Of a stretch of DNA of 64,000 nucleotides, positions 36,501-46,400 are shown one piece after another (position 1 is the first letter of the stretch; every line of letters starts with the position of its first letter). The notes under the pieces are model-generated. The model ran no database searches, was not told where the DNA came from, and saw only the letters and a list, made by a program, of their open reading frames with translations. The stretch comes from Agapetus fuscipes (lineage: Eukaryota; Arthropoda; Insecta; Trichoptera; Glossosomatidae): assembly GCA_951799405.1 (NCBI GenBank), contig OX637346.1, forward strand, positions 9,447,215-9,511,214, in the 5' to 3' direction. The position numbers were made by a program, and so were the translations under genes.

Positions 36501-36636
36501 CCTCCAATCCCGTGCTAAAATTGAACATGAAGTCCATTTGATCTTGGAAAATAGAAATCATGTCAGATCCCGACTTCAAACAGGCTCGGCACCGTAAGTT
36601 ATCGTATGTTACAATATTTTCAGATTTAGCCGACAT
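24561..36636 (-). CDS. ZAD-C2H2 zinc-finger protein A
   Basis: Eleven coding exons (minus) join in phase: 36636-36502, 35119-34985, 34032-33936, 33506-33369, 30729-30541, 30090-29958, 29127-29004, 28649-28531, 28373-28259, 26131-25964, 24887-24561 (TGA). They give 559 aa. Exons 1-2 form a ZAD: CRACL (Cys16, Cys19) and LCEEC (Cys57, Cys60). An acidic, then Lys-rich, linker follows (KRKKSKKKIKKTLAKSKSKK, probable nuclear localisation). About nine C2H2-type fingers follow, several split by introns; the last two are joined by a TGEKPF linker. Known for the family: ZAD mediates dimerisation and the fingers bind specific DNA, so it is probably a nuclear transcription factor or architectural protein; the target is unknown. 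It is a tandem paralogue of the gene at 37338-42455. Transposons fill its introns. Confidence 0.85.
25246..25510 (-). mobile_element. LINE 3' fragment in zinc-finger gene A
   Basis: Encodes [37 protein letters not shown] and [12 protein letters not shown], the same family as 14717-15640. Cut at its 5' side near 25505. It lies in the last intron, same strand as the gene. Confidence 0.85.
27406..28140 (+). mobile_element. tRNA-derived SINE 'family B', split by a younger SINE
   Basis: The head at 27411-27475 is tRNA-like: A-box region GATAGCTCAGTTGGTAGTGC, B-box-like GGTTCAAATTCTACC. The body continues with AAAATACCAGCAAGGTTTAC to 27577, is interrupted by the composite SINE, and resumes at 28009 (CTGAAGTGGTTGGCGTAAGG ... 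GTGTAGCTAAG). Other copies: 36025-36272, 44265-44595 and 61724-62010 (minus); 41306-41515 and 58672-58945 (plus); fragment 60853-60985 (minus). Confidence 0.85.
27577..28008 (+). mobile_element. 5S rRNA-tRNA composite SINE, copy 2 (tail type 2)
   Basis: The 5S head at 27577-27695 (CACCGGTTCCCATAGATCAC, ACCGAAGTTAAGCAACATTG, TACTTGGATGGGTGACCGCT) is followed by the tRNA-like part (27696-27776) and body. The tail differs from copy 1: TTGAGGTGTGATACACACAA, CTCACCAAATAAATCATCCT, then (ATT)n. It is inserted in a family B SINE. TTCAAC occurs on both sides (27576-27581 and 28009-28014), consistent with a target-site duplication. Confidence 0.9.
28683..28707. repeat. (TA)n microsatellite
   Basis: About twelve TA units, followed 40 bp later by a short hairpin (28747-28770 with 28774-28797, 24-bp arms, one mismatch). 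Confidence 0.85.
30717..30790 (-). repeat. Tandem duplication of a splice acceptor
   Basis: A unit of about 38-40 bp (ATACTCACACTGTTCTGTAA then GCATAAAACATGA) occurs twice in a row at the start of exon 5 of zinc-finger gene A. On the minus strand each unit contains TTACAG followed by AACAGTGTGAGTAT, i.e. the acceptor plus the first coding bases. Confidence 0.85.
30960..31115 (+). mobile_element. tRNA-type SINE fragment
   Basis: Has the tRNA-like segment of the composite SINE without the 5S head: TGGACTCGTAAATGGAAG, GTGGGTTCGAACCCCGGCAG, then CGCTCTTTGCAGGGTTG. It ends in the body near AAAGACCAGTCAGC. Confidence 0.75.
31152..33195. mobile_element. 2.04-kb DNA transposon with TIRs and subterminal repeats
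   Basis: Both ends read ATATCTGTACCTGAGA then (G/A)CCAAC and TGTCTTAACTCC inwards: about 35 bp with two differences. AAATA directly flanks both sides (31147-31151 and 33196-33200), a possible 5-bp target duplication. Degenerate copies of the TIR core (GAGCCAAAACxxCTTAA) recur inside both ends, near 31320-31370 and 32910-32990. The interior has coding debris in frames broken by stops: an acidic SESDFEDSSSEYIPE near 31970 and RGHSHMEVDAFHSIIERRKK at about 32310-32370. It also carries a LINE/SINE tail (32598-32715). Superfamily unknown; it lies in intron 4 of zinc-finger gene A. Confidence 0.8.
32598..32715 (+). mobile_element. LINE/SINE tail fragment (type 1) inside the DNA transposon
   Basis: Contains CTAACGGCCACATCACCAAA, then ACAAGTGTCATAGACCCCTA and CCGCACAGGATTTTT followed by A-rich DNA. 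Same 3' unit as 18506-18953 and 24188-24335. Confidence 0.7.
34400..34790 (-). mobile_element. Second LINE family, RT C-terminal fragment
   Basis: The minus strand reads FEMCLYRKMLRISWRDRVTN in one frame, then a stop. KLMYFGHILRNEKYRLLHLI and KIEGRRSQGRRRTSWLKNLR follow. This is the region after the RT domain in a LINE unlike the family at 14717. Dead; it lies in intron 2 of zinc-finger gene A. A small tail-type-2 SINE piece (TAGGATGATTTATTTGGTGA) adjoins at 34848-34870. Confidence 0.8.
36025..36272 (-). mobile_element. Family B tRNA-derived SINE
   Basis: Inverted copy of the family described at 27406. Its tRNA-like head is at the right end (GGAATGCAAGCACTCTACCA, ACTGAGCTC), with GGGATTCGAACGCGAGCTCT as the B-box region. 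Confidence 0.85.
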
Positions 36637-37337
36637 CTTAAACACTGATTTTATTATTTCATAACATTTCTTGAATAAAAAGTTTCCGAGAAGAATACAC
36701 GGCAATGTAAATTTCTTTTTCTATATTTTCACTGATTTTCACCACATTTCCACTGTTGTCAAATTTTTGACAGATTGACTTTTGTGACGTTTCATGTGAA
36801 AGGTAGAGTTGTACTGAGCGGCATAATGCATTTTATTAGGCAACGTCACTTTCGACTAAAAATGGTAGAGGGTGTTATTGACATCCAAAAACAATATTTA
36901 TTTATGTTTCGCCCGTTTCCAAAATATTGAAGCACTAGATTTTATTGTAAAAAATATTTAAAATCTAGAGCCACTCTGTGCGCAATACAATCACTTGAGA
37001 TCGGAAAAACAAAATAAATAAAAGAAAACACACATTATAGCAAATACTTTTATAAGAAAAAATCTGTAGAACATACTTAGTAATAATGTAAGTCGTCTTA
37101 TAAAATAGGAGTAACTACCTTACATAGAACCTTCCTTTCATTCAAACTTATATAAAAGGTACTTACCTATATAAAAATAATTTAGTAAATAAGTAGGTAA
37201 GCATCTATAGTACATTATAAAATTTTCAGAATGCGCTACAATGACTAGGTACATCAAATTATGTTTAAAAAACACATAGATCTTTACATTGAGAATTTGA
37301 TTGTTTATTTAACAAGAGAGACATCAATGATCCAGGT

Positions 37338-40300
37338 TTAAGCATACTTGGTCCCCTTATGTTGTTTTTTGGAATTCTTGCAAAGGAATATTCCATGGAC
37401 TTGCATATGAAGTTTTAATTTTGTTGATAAAATAAACCCTTTATTGCAGATATGGCACACATGTGGTTTCTTCACACTTGGATCGTAATGTGACCATAAG
37501 TGTCTGTTGAGACTGTCAGGCTTTGTGTACGCTGCAGGGCATTTGTGACACTTGTACATGCTACCGTTGATGTGCCTTCGGATGTGAAGCTGATAGCCAC
37601 CTTGCGTCGTCATTACCTTCTGACAAACCTTGCACACATACTTTTGTCTCTTGTGTGCTTCCAAATGTTTCTCAAACGCCTGAAACAAAAATACATTTAT
37701 CAATATTAGTTGATGCACAAATTATCACAAAGTCTTAAGGGTTGACTGTGGTCCATACATGATGAAATTTCATCTATATGCTACAAAATACAAAAGAAAG
37801 AAGACTTTATGTGTTATAATGTAGCCCTGAAAGAAATTGTTTCCAGATCTCTTCACAGCCTTTTCGCTCTACAGGTTTGTGATTTCAAAATAAGTATAAA
37901 ATAATGAGCACATCATCTACACTGTGAAAAATAGGAAAGTACATGTAATATATTTGGTAAAAGAGAAACGGAACAACTATTTTGCATAGTTATAAGATAC
38001 ATATATGCAGCCTTTTTTAAATATTGTTGAAGACTGTGTAATGGTAAATTAAAACATAATTACTGGCACTATCACAGGTTTTCCACAAACGGGGCAAATG
38101 TGTTTTGGAGTGAAATGGTAGAATTTTTTGTGATTTCTAAGACAAGCTTCGTTTAAAAATTCTTTGTTGCAGAGATCACAAGGTACCGCTTGTTTCTTGA
38201 ATGCATGATCAGTTTCCAAGTGATGCTGAAAAATAAAAAATAAATATTTACACGAAAACCTTACTTGATTCCAAATAAAGGGCATTAGAAAAACAGTGAT
38301 TCAAGGTGTGAAAATATAAGTCTAAAATGTTTTGGGAGCTAGTTTTGAGAGTAAGGTAATGCAACTAAGGTACACATATAGTGTAAGTTCTTGCAATGCA
38401 CTTACTATCAGTCGCCTTTTTGAATAGGTTATATACGAGCATAAATCACATTTCACCTCCAAATTTTGTTTCAGCTTCTTCCAACTCACATCTTTATTGT
38501 TGAAGGTATTATTGCTGAAAAAATATAAACAAATGTTTTGTTTATAAACCTAATAGATATTTTAGAAATGCCATTTTACATCTAATCTAAGCTGCAAAGA
38601 TATATATCATTTAAGATTTATATTAAATGCATTCCCACAAGCAGATATGTATAATTTCACGCTAACACATGCCACATGTGGACCTACAATATAAAAACCC
38701 AATCTCAAATGAACATAAGCCTTGCAACTCTTGCCGTCCTTCCCTGAAACAGGGGTGACATTGGCAAAGTGAACCATTTTTTACAGTATGGGTGGTCAGC
38801 CGCATAACAACCTATAAGTCAAGGAACATGGAACATGGCGTAGAATTTTTAAAAATGAAAATGCCACTTCCGATCGTTTGTTCTACACTTTTTTTAAAGT
38901 ATAAAAATCAGAACAAAGTACATATTTTCAAAGCCAAAAAAAACACTAGAAGACACTGAAAATAATTACCTGTCGGCAGTCTGCAAGCATTGTTCAAAAG
39001 CAATATGTATATTATTGACATGTATTTTCAGATATGTTATATTTTTGTAGGCCTTGTTGCAGAATTTACAGTTCAATTCATTCTGAAATGTAATCACCAT
39101 AAAATCATTGAGAAATCAGCAAGGAAAGGTAGCAAAAAAAAACACAAGTAATGAATGGAAAACTTACATCAAAATGTGCAAAGCGCATATGCTTTTCTAG
39201 ACCCTTCTGGGAATTCATGATCAGGTCACACAGGTGACAGGGAAAATATGGATGACTTTTCACAGACTCTAAATGTGTGAACCTTAAAAAAATACATAAC
39301 TATAAGGAAGCTTGATTTTTTTGTTTGTTTAATATTTCAAACACTTAAAATATATAAAAATGAAGTAACTACTAAGTCTGCACACAAAAGTGGAAAACAA
39401 ATTTGACGTTACTTGGCTAGAGAAACAGCTTGCCACTATTTGGTTATTGGTTGTTGTTCACCTAAGCTTGTGATGTCCACGCAGACAAAAAAAAAACTTT
39501 TGGACCAGTGCTTAAAATATTTTTTGTAGATTGAAATGCATAGATTATGGTTGATCAAAAATGAATTAAAAACATCATAAATTAGATTTATTCCAACTTT
39601 ATGAAAAAATACCTTAGTTATTACCTATGACAAACAAAGTTTGACCAATCTATATGGACGTAAGAGCAGTTATTGTACTGGCACGAGTCGTTACTTTTGT
39701 GGGATTCAATATGAAGACAAAGATCTTCAAAACATTCTGACACGTGCTGGCATAATCCTGAAAAGTAACAGCCAGAAATAGTTAAAAACGTCAACGGCTT
39801 TTAAACTGAAAAAAACCTATTTTTAGCAGACACTTACCGCATGCCAGAGATAATTTTTTAGAGAGAACATCACAATTTGAAAATTCCGTTTTCCTCAAAT
39901 TAATGTTTTCAATATTTTTTACTAGTGTTGGATTTTCCTGATTTTGATAATGTACTGAAAATAAAAACACATATAGAAATAGGTAAGACATAAATAGTTA
40001 TGATTGAGTGTATGTTTGGGTAAATTTAGATTTTGTAAAAGTGTTCTCTACAATGCTGAAGCAAGCATGAAATTAAATGTTATTAATAGTTATAGAAGTC
40101 AGCATATGAAAATGATTATTTATTCATCCCATTTATGATATGAAGTAACTCACGTTTTATTCTTCTCCTTGGTTTTGTAGCAGATGCAGGCCTAGAACTT
40201 TCCCCAACATTATCCTCGTTGACGCTCGGTTCTGAAATATATTTTTTTAACAATGGAAAAAATGGTTCACAACTGATCTGCAATTTTTTCATGCTTCATA

Positions 40301-42455
40301 AACATGAATACAATCAAATTTAAGGGTTTGTGTACTGAAATTGTGAAGATTATTTTAAAATCAATTATTACATTAATAGTTTTATGGAAGTAGATACAGA
40401 GGCGTTGGGTAATGGCTACTTGCTATGGCTATGTCTTGTGGACAATAGGGTGATTGCAGTGGTGGGCAATACGGTTGAAAATATTATGGTTGTGTAGAGT
40501 AAATTTCAAGGATCCCAACCATATATTTTTAAAGTAGTAAAAATAAAGATTTCATTGATGATTTTCTAAAATAAAATACCAAGAATTTGAGTCCCCCCAA
40601 AACACAGCGCGGTCAGCTAGCCAAGCCGTGACGTCAAAGTAACGTAGATGGATTCGCCAGTCTCCCAGGTAGCCTCGGTGGATTTGTATGAAGTACATAA
40701 TATCCGCATAGACGTCACATCCACCGAAATAAAAAATTACCTGTTTAACCGAAAATCGAAAATGCGCGAATTTTAAAGAGCTAAAACTAAAAAACTATGT
40801 CACATTTTATTTTTTGAAAACGCAGATTTTATGAAATAAAAAAAAGTGAAATTAACCTATTGAGAGATGGCAGCATTCTGACATTGCTCCAAAATTAAGA
40901 GCAGTTTTTACAATACTAACAAGTTTAACTTTTATAGAAGTTGATTAGAATAAAAACTAGAAATAATCTTGTAACCCTTAATACTTCATTCATGGCTTTA
41001 TGTAAGTCAAAAAGACAAGCAAGTAAAAGCAGGTAGGTACCTTTTTTTAGTGGTTCTAAGTTGGAGAAATCATCGTCATCAGAATCATCTGGATTAAAGA
41101 CAGGTTTAGTATCCTCTTTTATGGTAGAATAAATTTTCCTACAAATAAATGTTCCTTTCTCAGTGTCATATTCTGAAATAAAAATTGGAGCATTTGAGAT
41201 AATTATATTGCATCCAATGTGGCAATCTAGGATTGTTTAAAAAGGTTTTTTTGGAACACTGAAAACTCTCATCATTCCCATATGTTTATCGAATTTTTGA
41301 AAAACTACCGGCAAGGTTTACTCAGCCTTCTCAAGAAATGAAAACCAGTCCCCTCGGGAGCTGGGAACCCCCTACTTCAATTGAAGTGGTTGTGTGAGGC
41401 CGACCCCCTTACCCGTAAAAATAAGTAGGTCCCGAGTCACCACATGGGACCCCTTAGGGGATAACGCAGGCAAGAAGTTACACTTTATGTGTAGCTAAGC
41501 TACATTTCACATGGAGTGAGAGCAAAAAGCGGGGGTAAGCTTGCAACGTCACAGCGTTCTGTTAAGAAATATTTTGTTTTTGTTTGCTAAGAACCCTAGT
41601 CACTTAGGTTATCATGCTGCTTAACTTTAGATACTAACCGATCTTAAAATTGTCGTTCTCCAATATTTCTTCTTTTAAAAGACTTTTACTACACGAAGGC
41701 TTTTGTTGTACCTGAAAATATTTTACAGGAATTAAAATTTAAAAAGTATTTAAGTATGATACTAAATACACAGAAAATTAGATATTTTATTATAGCCTAC
41801 AACCTAACATAATGATGATGCTATGAAAAGTTATATTGGATTTGGAACAGGTAGACAATAAAATCCAGAGGTCACACAGCCAGGTGGCTAAGGCAGAATC
41901 AAAACAATATTTTTTTATTGGTTGGTAAGAACATAGACTTGTGACGTTTGCCCAAGGGTGCTTTCTGTGTTGTTGCGGTGAAGGAGTGTGTCTTCATTCC
42001 CTGTTTGAATGAGTCTAAACTTTAAAAAGGGAATATATGGTACTCACTTCTACAGACAATAACATATTTTTCTTGAGATTTTCATCGGACGTGATGCACT
42101 GCTTTTTGAATTTATACATATTTTTAATGAAACATGAACATTCTCTGCAGACATGTTGAGGAAGCTTGTCAGTTCTAGAGAGCTGAAATATCATACAATA
42201 ACGGGTAATATACTTAATGCCAATACAATATTTTGTCAAAATAATTTTTATTTAAAAATTTCGACTATAAAAATTGCTGTAAAATCGGAAATGAGTGTAC
42301 TTTTTTACCTCTATTCCTGTGCTATATTGAAACATGTCATTCATTTGATTTTTAAAAAGAGGGACCATGGATTCAGTGTCGGGTGGAGTGTTCAAACAAG
42401 CCCTGCATATTTTGTTTGTGTTTGGAGGTGTTTTTATGTCGACTTCATACTGCAT
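37338..42455 (-). CDS. ZAD-C2H2 zinc-finger protein B
   Basis: Twelve exons (minus) join in phase: 42455-42309, 42182-42048, 41711-41639, 41172-41041, 40231-40154, 39954-39838, 39757-39625, 39282-39168, 39082-38970, 38514-38406, 38225-38064, 37679-37338 (TAA). They give 551 aa. The ZAD uses CRACL (Cys17, Cys20) and VCREC (Cys61, Cys64). An acidic linker (NPDDSDDDDF) and a basic patch (KPRRRIK) follow, then at least eight C2H2-type fingers, e.g. FPCHLCD, LNCKFCN, VPCDLCN, HICPVCG, YVCKVCQ, YKCHKCP, HVCHICN. Domain order, the unusual DWxxFVCHR exon and intron phases match zinc-finger protein A, 0.7 kb upstream, so the pair arose by tandem duplication. Sequence identity between them is modest except in ZAD and fingers. 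DNA-binding nuclear protein by family; target unknown. A polyadenylation signal is likely at 37304-37309. Confidence 0.85.
38583..38830 (+). mobile_element. Family A retroposed repeat
   Basis: Copy of the unit at 14285: TCTAAGCTGCAAAGATATAT, CAAACTCTTGCC-like core, GGCAAAGTGAACCATTTTTT, GGGTGGTCAGCC, ending CCTATAAGTCAAGGAA. Located in an intron of zinc-finger gene B, antisense to it. Confidence 0.85.
41306..41515 (+). mobile_element. Family B SINE, head missing
   Basis: Body of family B from CCGGCAAGGTTTACTCAGCC through GAAGTGGTTGTGTGAGGCCG and GGGGATAACGCAGGCAAGAA to GTGTAGCTAAGC. Truncated before the tRNA-like part. Confidence 0.8.
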
Positions 42456-43434
42456 TATGAAGATATTGATCTAGTTTTACATTAATCAAATACTTTTAAT
42501 TGAATTGTGATCAGTTTATTAAAATAAAGCATCTTTCTTTCAACCTATTCTGTTCAATTTTGACATTTGAAGAATGATTTTTTCTTCTTCTAATACAGGT
42601 ATTTTCCACAAAAGCGCTCCCATGAGAACATTCTACACATATAACGAGCAGAATAAGCTTAGGGAAATCTTTGCTATTATGTAAAAAAAAACTCAAAATC
42701 ATAATAAATAAATACACTGATTATTGTGTTTTTGTTCCAAGAATTTTGGTAGATTTGTACTAGTTTTTAAAAAAAAATGTGAAGTGTTTTTAGCTGTTTT
42801 TTGAGCCTTTGCGCATTATTTATAGTTCCACAGCTCGCCGACAGAGCGATTATTAACCCAGAGTGAAAAGATCTAAGCACACCTACAGCAGTTTGTGAGC
42901 GTCGTATGAAATACGAATGCTCTTTGTATGATAGTATTTTTTATGTACAGATAACTTCCTACAGTTGGATAAAAAGTTGTCAGACTGAAGAGGGTAGTGT
43001 GAAAAGGAATCGCATCCGCGAGGATTTTACCGCTTGCCATGAAAACGGAATGTTTACAATGTGCGGTTGTCGTGTTTGGTCGTGCTTTTGTTCGTCGTGC
43101 ACCGAGAAACTCCCGAGTTTGACAGCTCATGTCATAGTTTTTCAATTTTGCCGTTTTGCAAATATTGCTGAGTGAAAACCGACATCAACGTGGACCATTT
43201 GAAGTGCTAACACTGTGTGTGAAACGTATCGTGCGCGATAATAATGGAAACTTTCCAAATACCTCGTTTTTAATTGATTATGTACAAAATGGTGGTGGAA
43301 AGTGTGTTTTTCATGCAAGACATGAGCGCTAAAGAGAGATAGCGCTTGGAATAGGATGCAATCTAAGAAAAATTGGCAGCAATTATGATTTCATCCTGTT
43401 AAGTTTGAAACGGGACGGTGGTGAATAGTGGAAG
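42456..43434 (+). other. Divergent intergenic region and syntrophin 5' UTR
   Basis: Separates zinc-finger gene B (minus) from syntrophin (plus). From about 42840 onward GC content rises, consistent with a promoter/5' UTR. An in-frame TAG nine bases before the syntrophin ATG fixes the coding start. No TATA box was recognised with confidence. The open frames on both strands here look incidental. Confidence 0.5.
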
Positions 43435-46400
43435 ATGGTGGAGAACGGCGCTTCCAGCGGAGGCAGCGAGAGCCCCGGAGGGGGCACGGCTCACTCTGGG
43501 CTCCTGGAGACGCTGGTGAGGGGGACCTGGTACCGCGTGCACTGCAGCCTGGAGGACGACTACCTGAGCGTCTGCCTGGACGACAGCTACGATACCTCCA
43601 CCACGCTCAACGGCACCCTCAACAACAACGTGGAGACGCCCAATGGCGACTTCACGGAGGTGCCGGACTCTGTGGCTAACCAGAAGCGGCTGGTCCAAGT
43701 TGTCAAGTCAGACAATAACGGCTTAGGGATTTCCATAAAAGGCGGCGTGGAGAATAACATGCCCATCCTTATATCCAAGATATTCAAGGGAATGGCTGCT
43801 GACCTCACGGAGCAGCTGTATGTAGGAGACGCTATCCTTTCCGTGAATGGGGAAGACCTTAAAGACGCCACTCACGAGGAGGCTGTTAAGGCCCTGAAAC
43901 GGGCAGGAAAAGTCGTTCAATTGGAAGGTAATATTTTATATTATTTCTAAATAATATGTAAGGTTTTTGGTGGATTGAACTTCGAATTTAAGTCATGTAA
44001 ATGATAGAGGAAGAAGAGTTCAGAGGCAGTCTGGTCTTGCACCTCCTAATCTGTTAGCATAAGGGAACCGGTATTTGGCTCAAGGTTCGTAATTCAGGGT
44101 GCACAGTCTCAAATCTTTTCCCAGATAAATTTCCAGTAGTACTTACTTAATTTACAATGCATAATAAAATAAAGTTTTGAAACGAGTTTTCAATGAAGGA
44201 AATTTAGGATTGTTCACCGAAAATAAAGTTCATAAATGGGAATACAGAAACTGGCAACGCAAGACAACTAAGCTATACGCGTAGTGTAACTTCTTACCTG
44301 CGTTATCCCCAAAGGGGTCGCATGTAGCGTTTCCAGACTTATACCTAGATGTATTATTACGGGTAAGGGGACAGGCCTCACACCAACCACATCAGTTGGA
44401 AGTGGGGGTTTCCTAGCTCCTCAGGGGGCTGGTTCTCTTTTCTTGTGAAGGCTGACTACACCTTGCCGATATTTATTTTGGGTTTGAAATAAGCACTGAA
44501 ACGGGAAATCATTTCTGTCATTCTCAGTGGGGCCGAACCCGAGCTCTTGGCATGGAATGCAAGCACTCTACCAACTGCGCTATCGACTGGAATATTGTTT
44601 TGATCTTGTTTTCGGAAAAATTCTAGATTTGCGTCTTTGATTCCATACAACTCAAAGATACTACTTAAAGTTGCATAGGCGTGGAAATTTATTATTTTGT
44701 CTCTATCAGTGATTGAGATTTGAGGTTATGCTTATTTTGTAAGTACACATGCAGCATGTGTGTGCGCGGACTTACACGTGTCTGCTTGTGGGCTTGCATT
44801 AAAAATGAATTTCAAATGTTTTGAAAAAATGCAAAACCTAGGTAAAAAAAAAAAGGAACCAGGTGATATGGTGAAGCACCTACCGTTTTTATGGTTTCTT
44901 TATTTACTCACAGGGAATTTATTTGATTTTCTACGTTTATATCTATTTTTTAATGTAGAAACTGCAATGGTAGTTAGGCCCCCTTTTCATTTATTTTCAT
45001 CCTTTTATTTTTGCTTCATGCTACCCAGCCTAAGTACCCGCCTACTTCTTTTCATTATTAATTACTTTAAACATTTTGATTTATTGAAAATGAAAAATAT
45101 TTATTATAGTGTAATAGGTACTAAAGTACGCATGGAGTTCAGAATTCTGATAATTATATCAAGGGGGTTTATTTAAAAATCAGCATTGAGTGGTATTGAC
45201 TAAACCTTGAGTCTTTCTAACTACATGTTGATTCAAGCAAATCAATGTTTGAATGATTAGAAATGGATCTAATCCCTTTATTATTATATAGTTGTAAATG
45301 CACACACTGTTGAGCTGACAACATTAGTAGCCAAACATAAAATGTATGTGGGACGGTTGCACGACTAATCGGTCACAGACAGCTTTGCCATGGACAAATC
45401 GGTCACACGACTTTTCGGTCACAAACAATGTAATATATTCTCTTGTAATATAGACTCGTAAATGGAAGGTTGTGGGTTCGAATTCCGGTGGAGCACAAAA
45501 AAGAAACATTTATATTTTCAAATACCTACGCTCTTCGATGGGTGAAAAATTCATAATCCTTTATCAAAGACCGGTCACTAAAGGTCCATCCAGCCCTACA
45601 GCAACTGGGTTTTGCTTGAGTATTGGCGCTTTGTAGCGACACCAAGCTCGTAAGCACCCCTGAGGCACTACAACAAGTGTCATGGACCCCTAGAGTCTCT
45701 GAAATCTATGGAGTCTCCCGCACAGGATATCTTAAAAAAAAAGCAAGTAAGCGAAAAGTCGTGTGACGAACTGTCGTGTGACGAACTGTCGTGTGACGAA
45801 CTGTCGTGTGACGAACTGTCGTGTGACGAACTGTCGTGTGACGAACTGTCGTGTGACGAACTGTCGTGTGACTGATTTTTCCATGGACGAGCTGTCTATG
45901 GACGAGTTATTATTGACCGAATTGTCGACATGCTGTAGGACTATTGTGTATCTAACTATCTACCATGTGTGCCGTGTGGTTCTCGAGGTAAGCAATAGAA
46001 ATTAAAATAATTGACTCTAAAGGTCTCTGGGAAAAAAGTGAATTATTCAGTGAGTGCAATTTGTGAGTAATTGCAACTCGTCGGGCCTGGGACCTTCATA
46101 TAATTCTCGTATCATATTATACAGTGACCTCTGGCTGGATAAATCTAATCAATTACCTCTAATTGCTGGACTGTTTTGTTAGTCTGGCTTTATTCACTAC
46201 AATGTTTTACAATTCTATTTTTGTGAAGTGGATACTAAAGGAAATTCCATTTTTCTAATGCCATACGTAGTTTATAAATAGAGTCGATACGAGCATATTT
46301 TTAGGATAGTTTGATCCCATAAAATATTTCTTCCTTTACTTTAATCTACTCAAAAGCCTTGAAGGTTCTGTGCCTCTCGCACCACAACCCTCCAGGACTC

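Noticed and set aside
43428..43679. Arg/Gly-rich 83-residue open frame overlapping syntrophin
   Set aside because: Alternative frame of the GC-rich syntrophin exon; the PDZ/PH coding frame is unambiguous.
45761..45875. CRISPR-like array
   Set aside because: Units are contiguous 15-mers without unique spacers, in a eukaryotic genome.
45763..46005. Repetitive protein [10 protein letters not shown]
   Set aside because: Product of a 15-bp minisatellite inside a transposable element.
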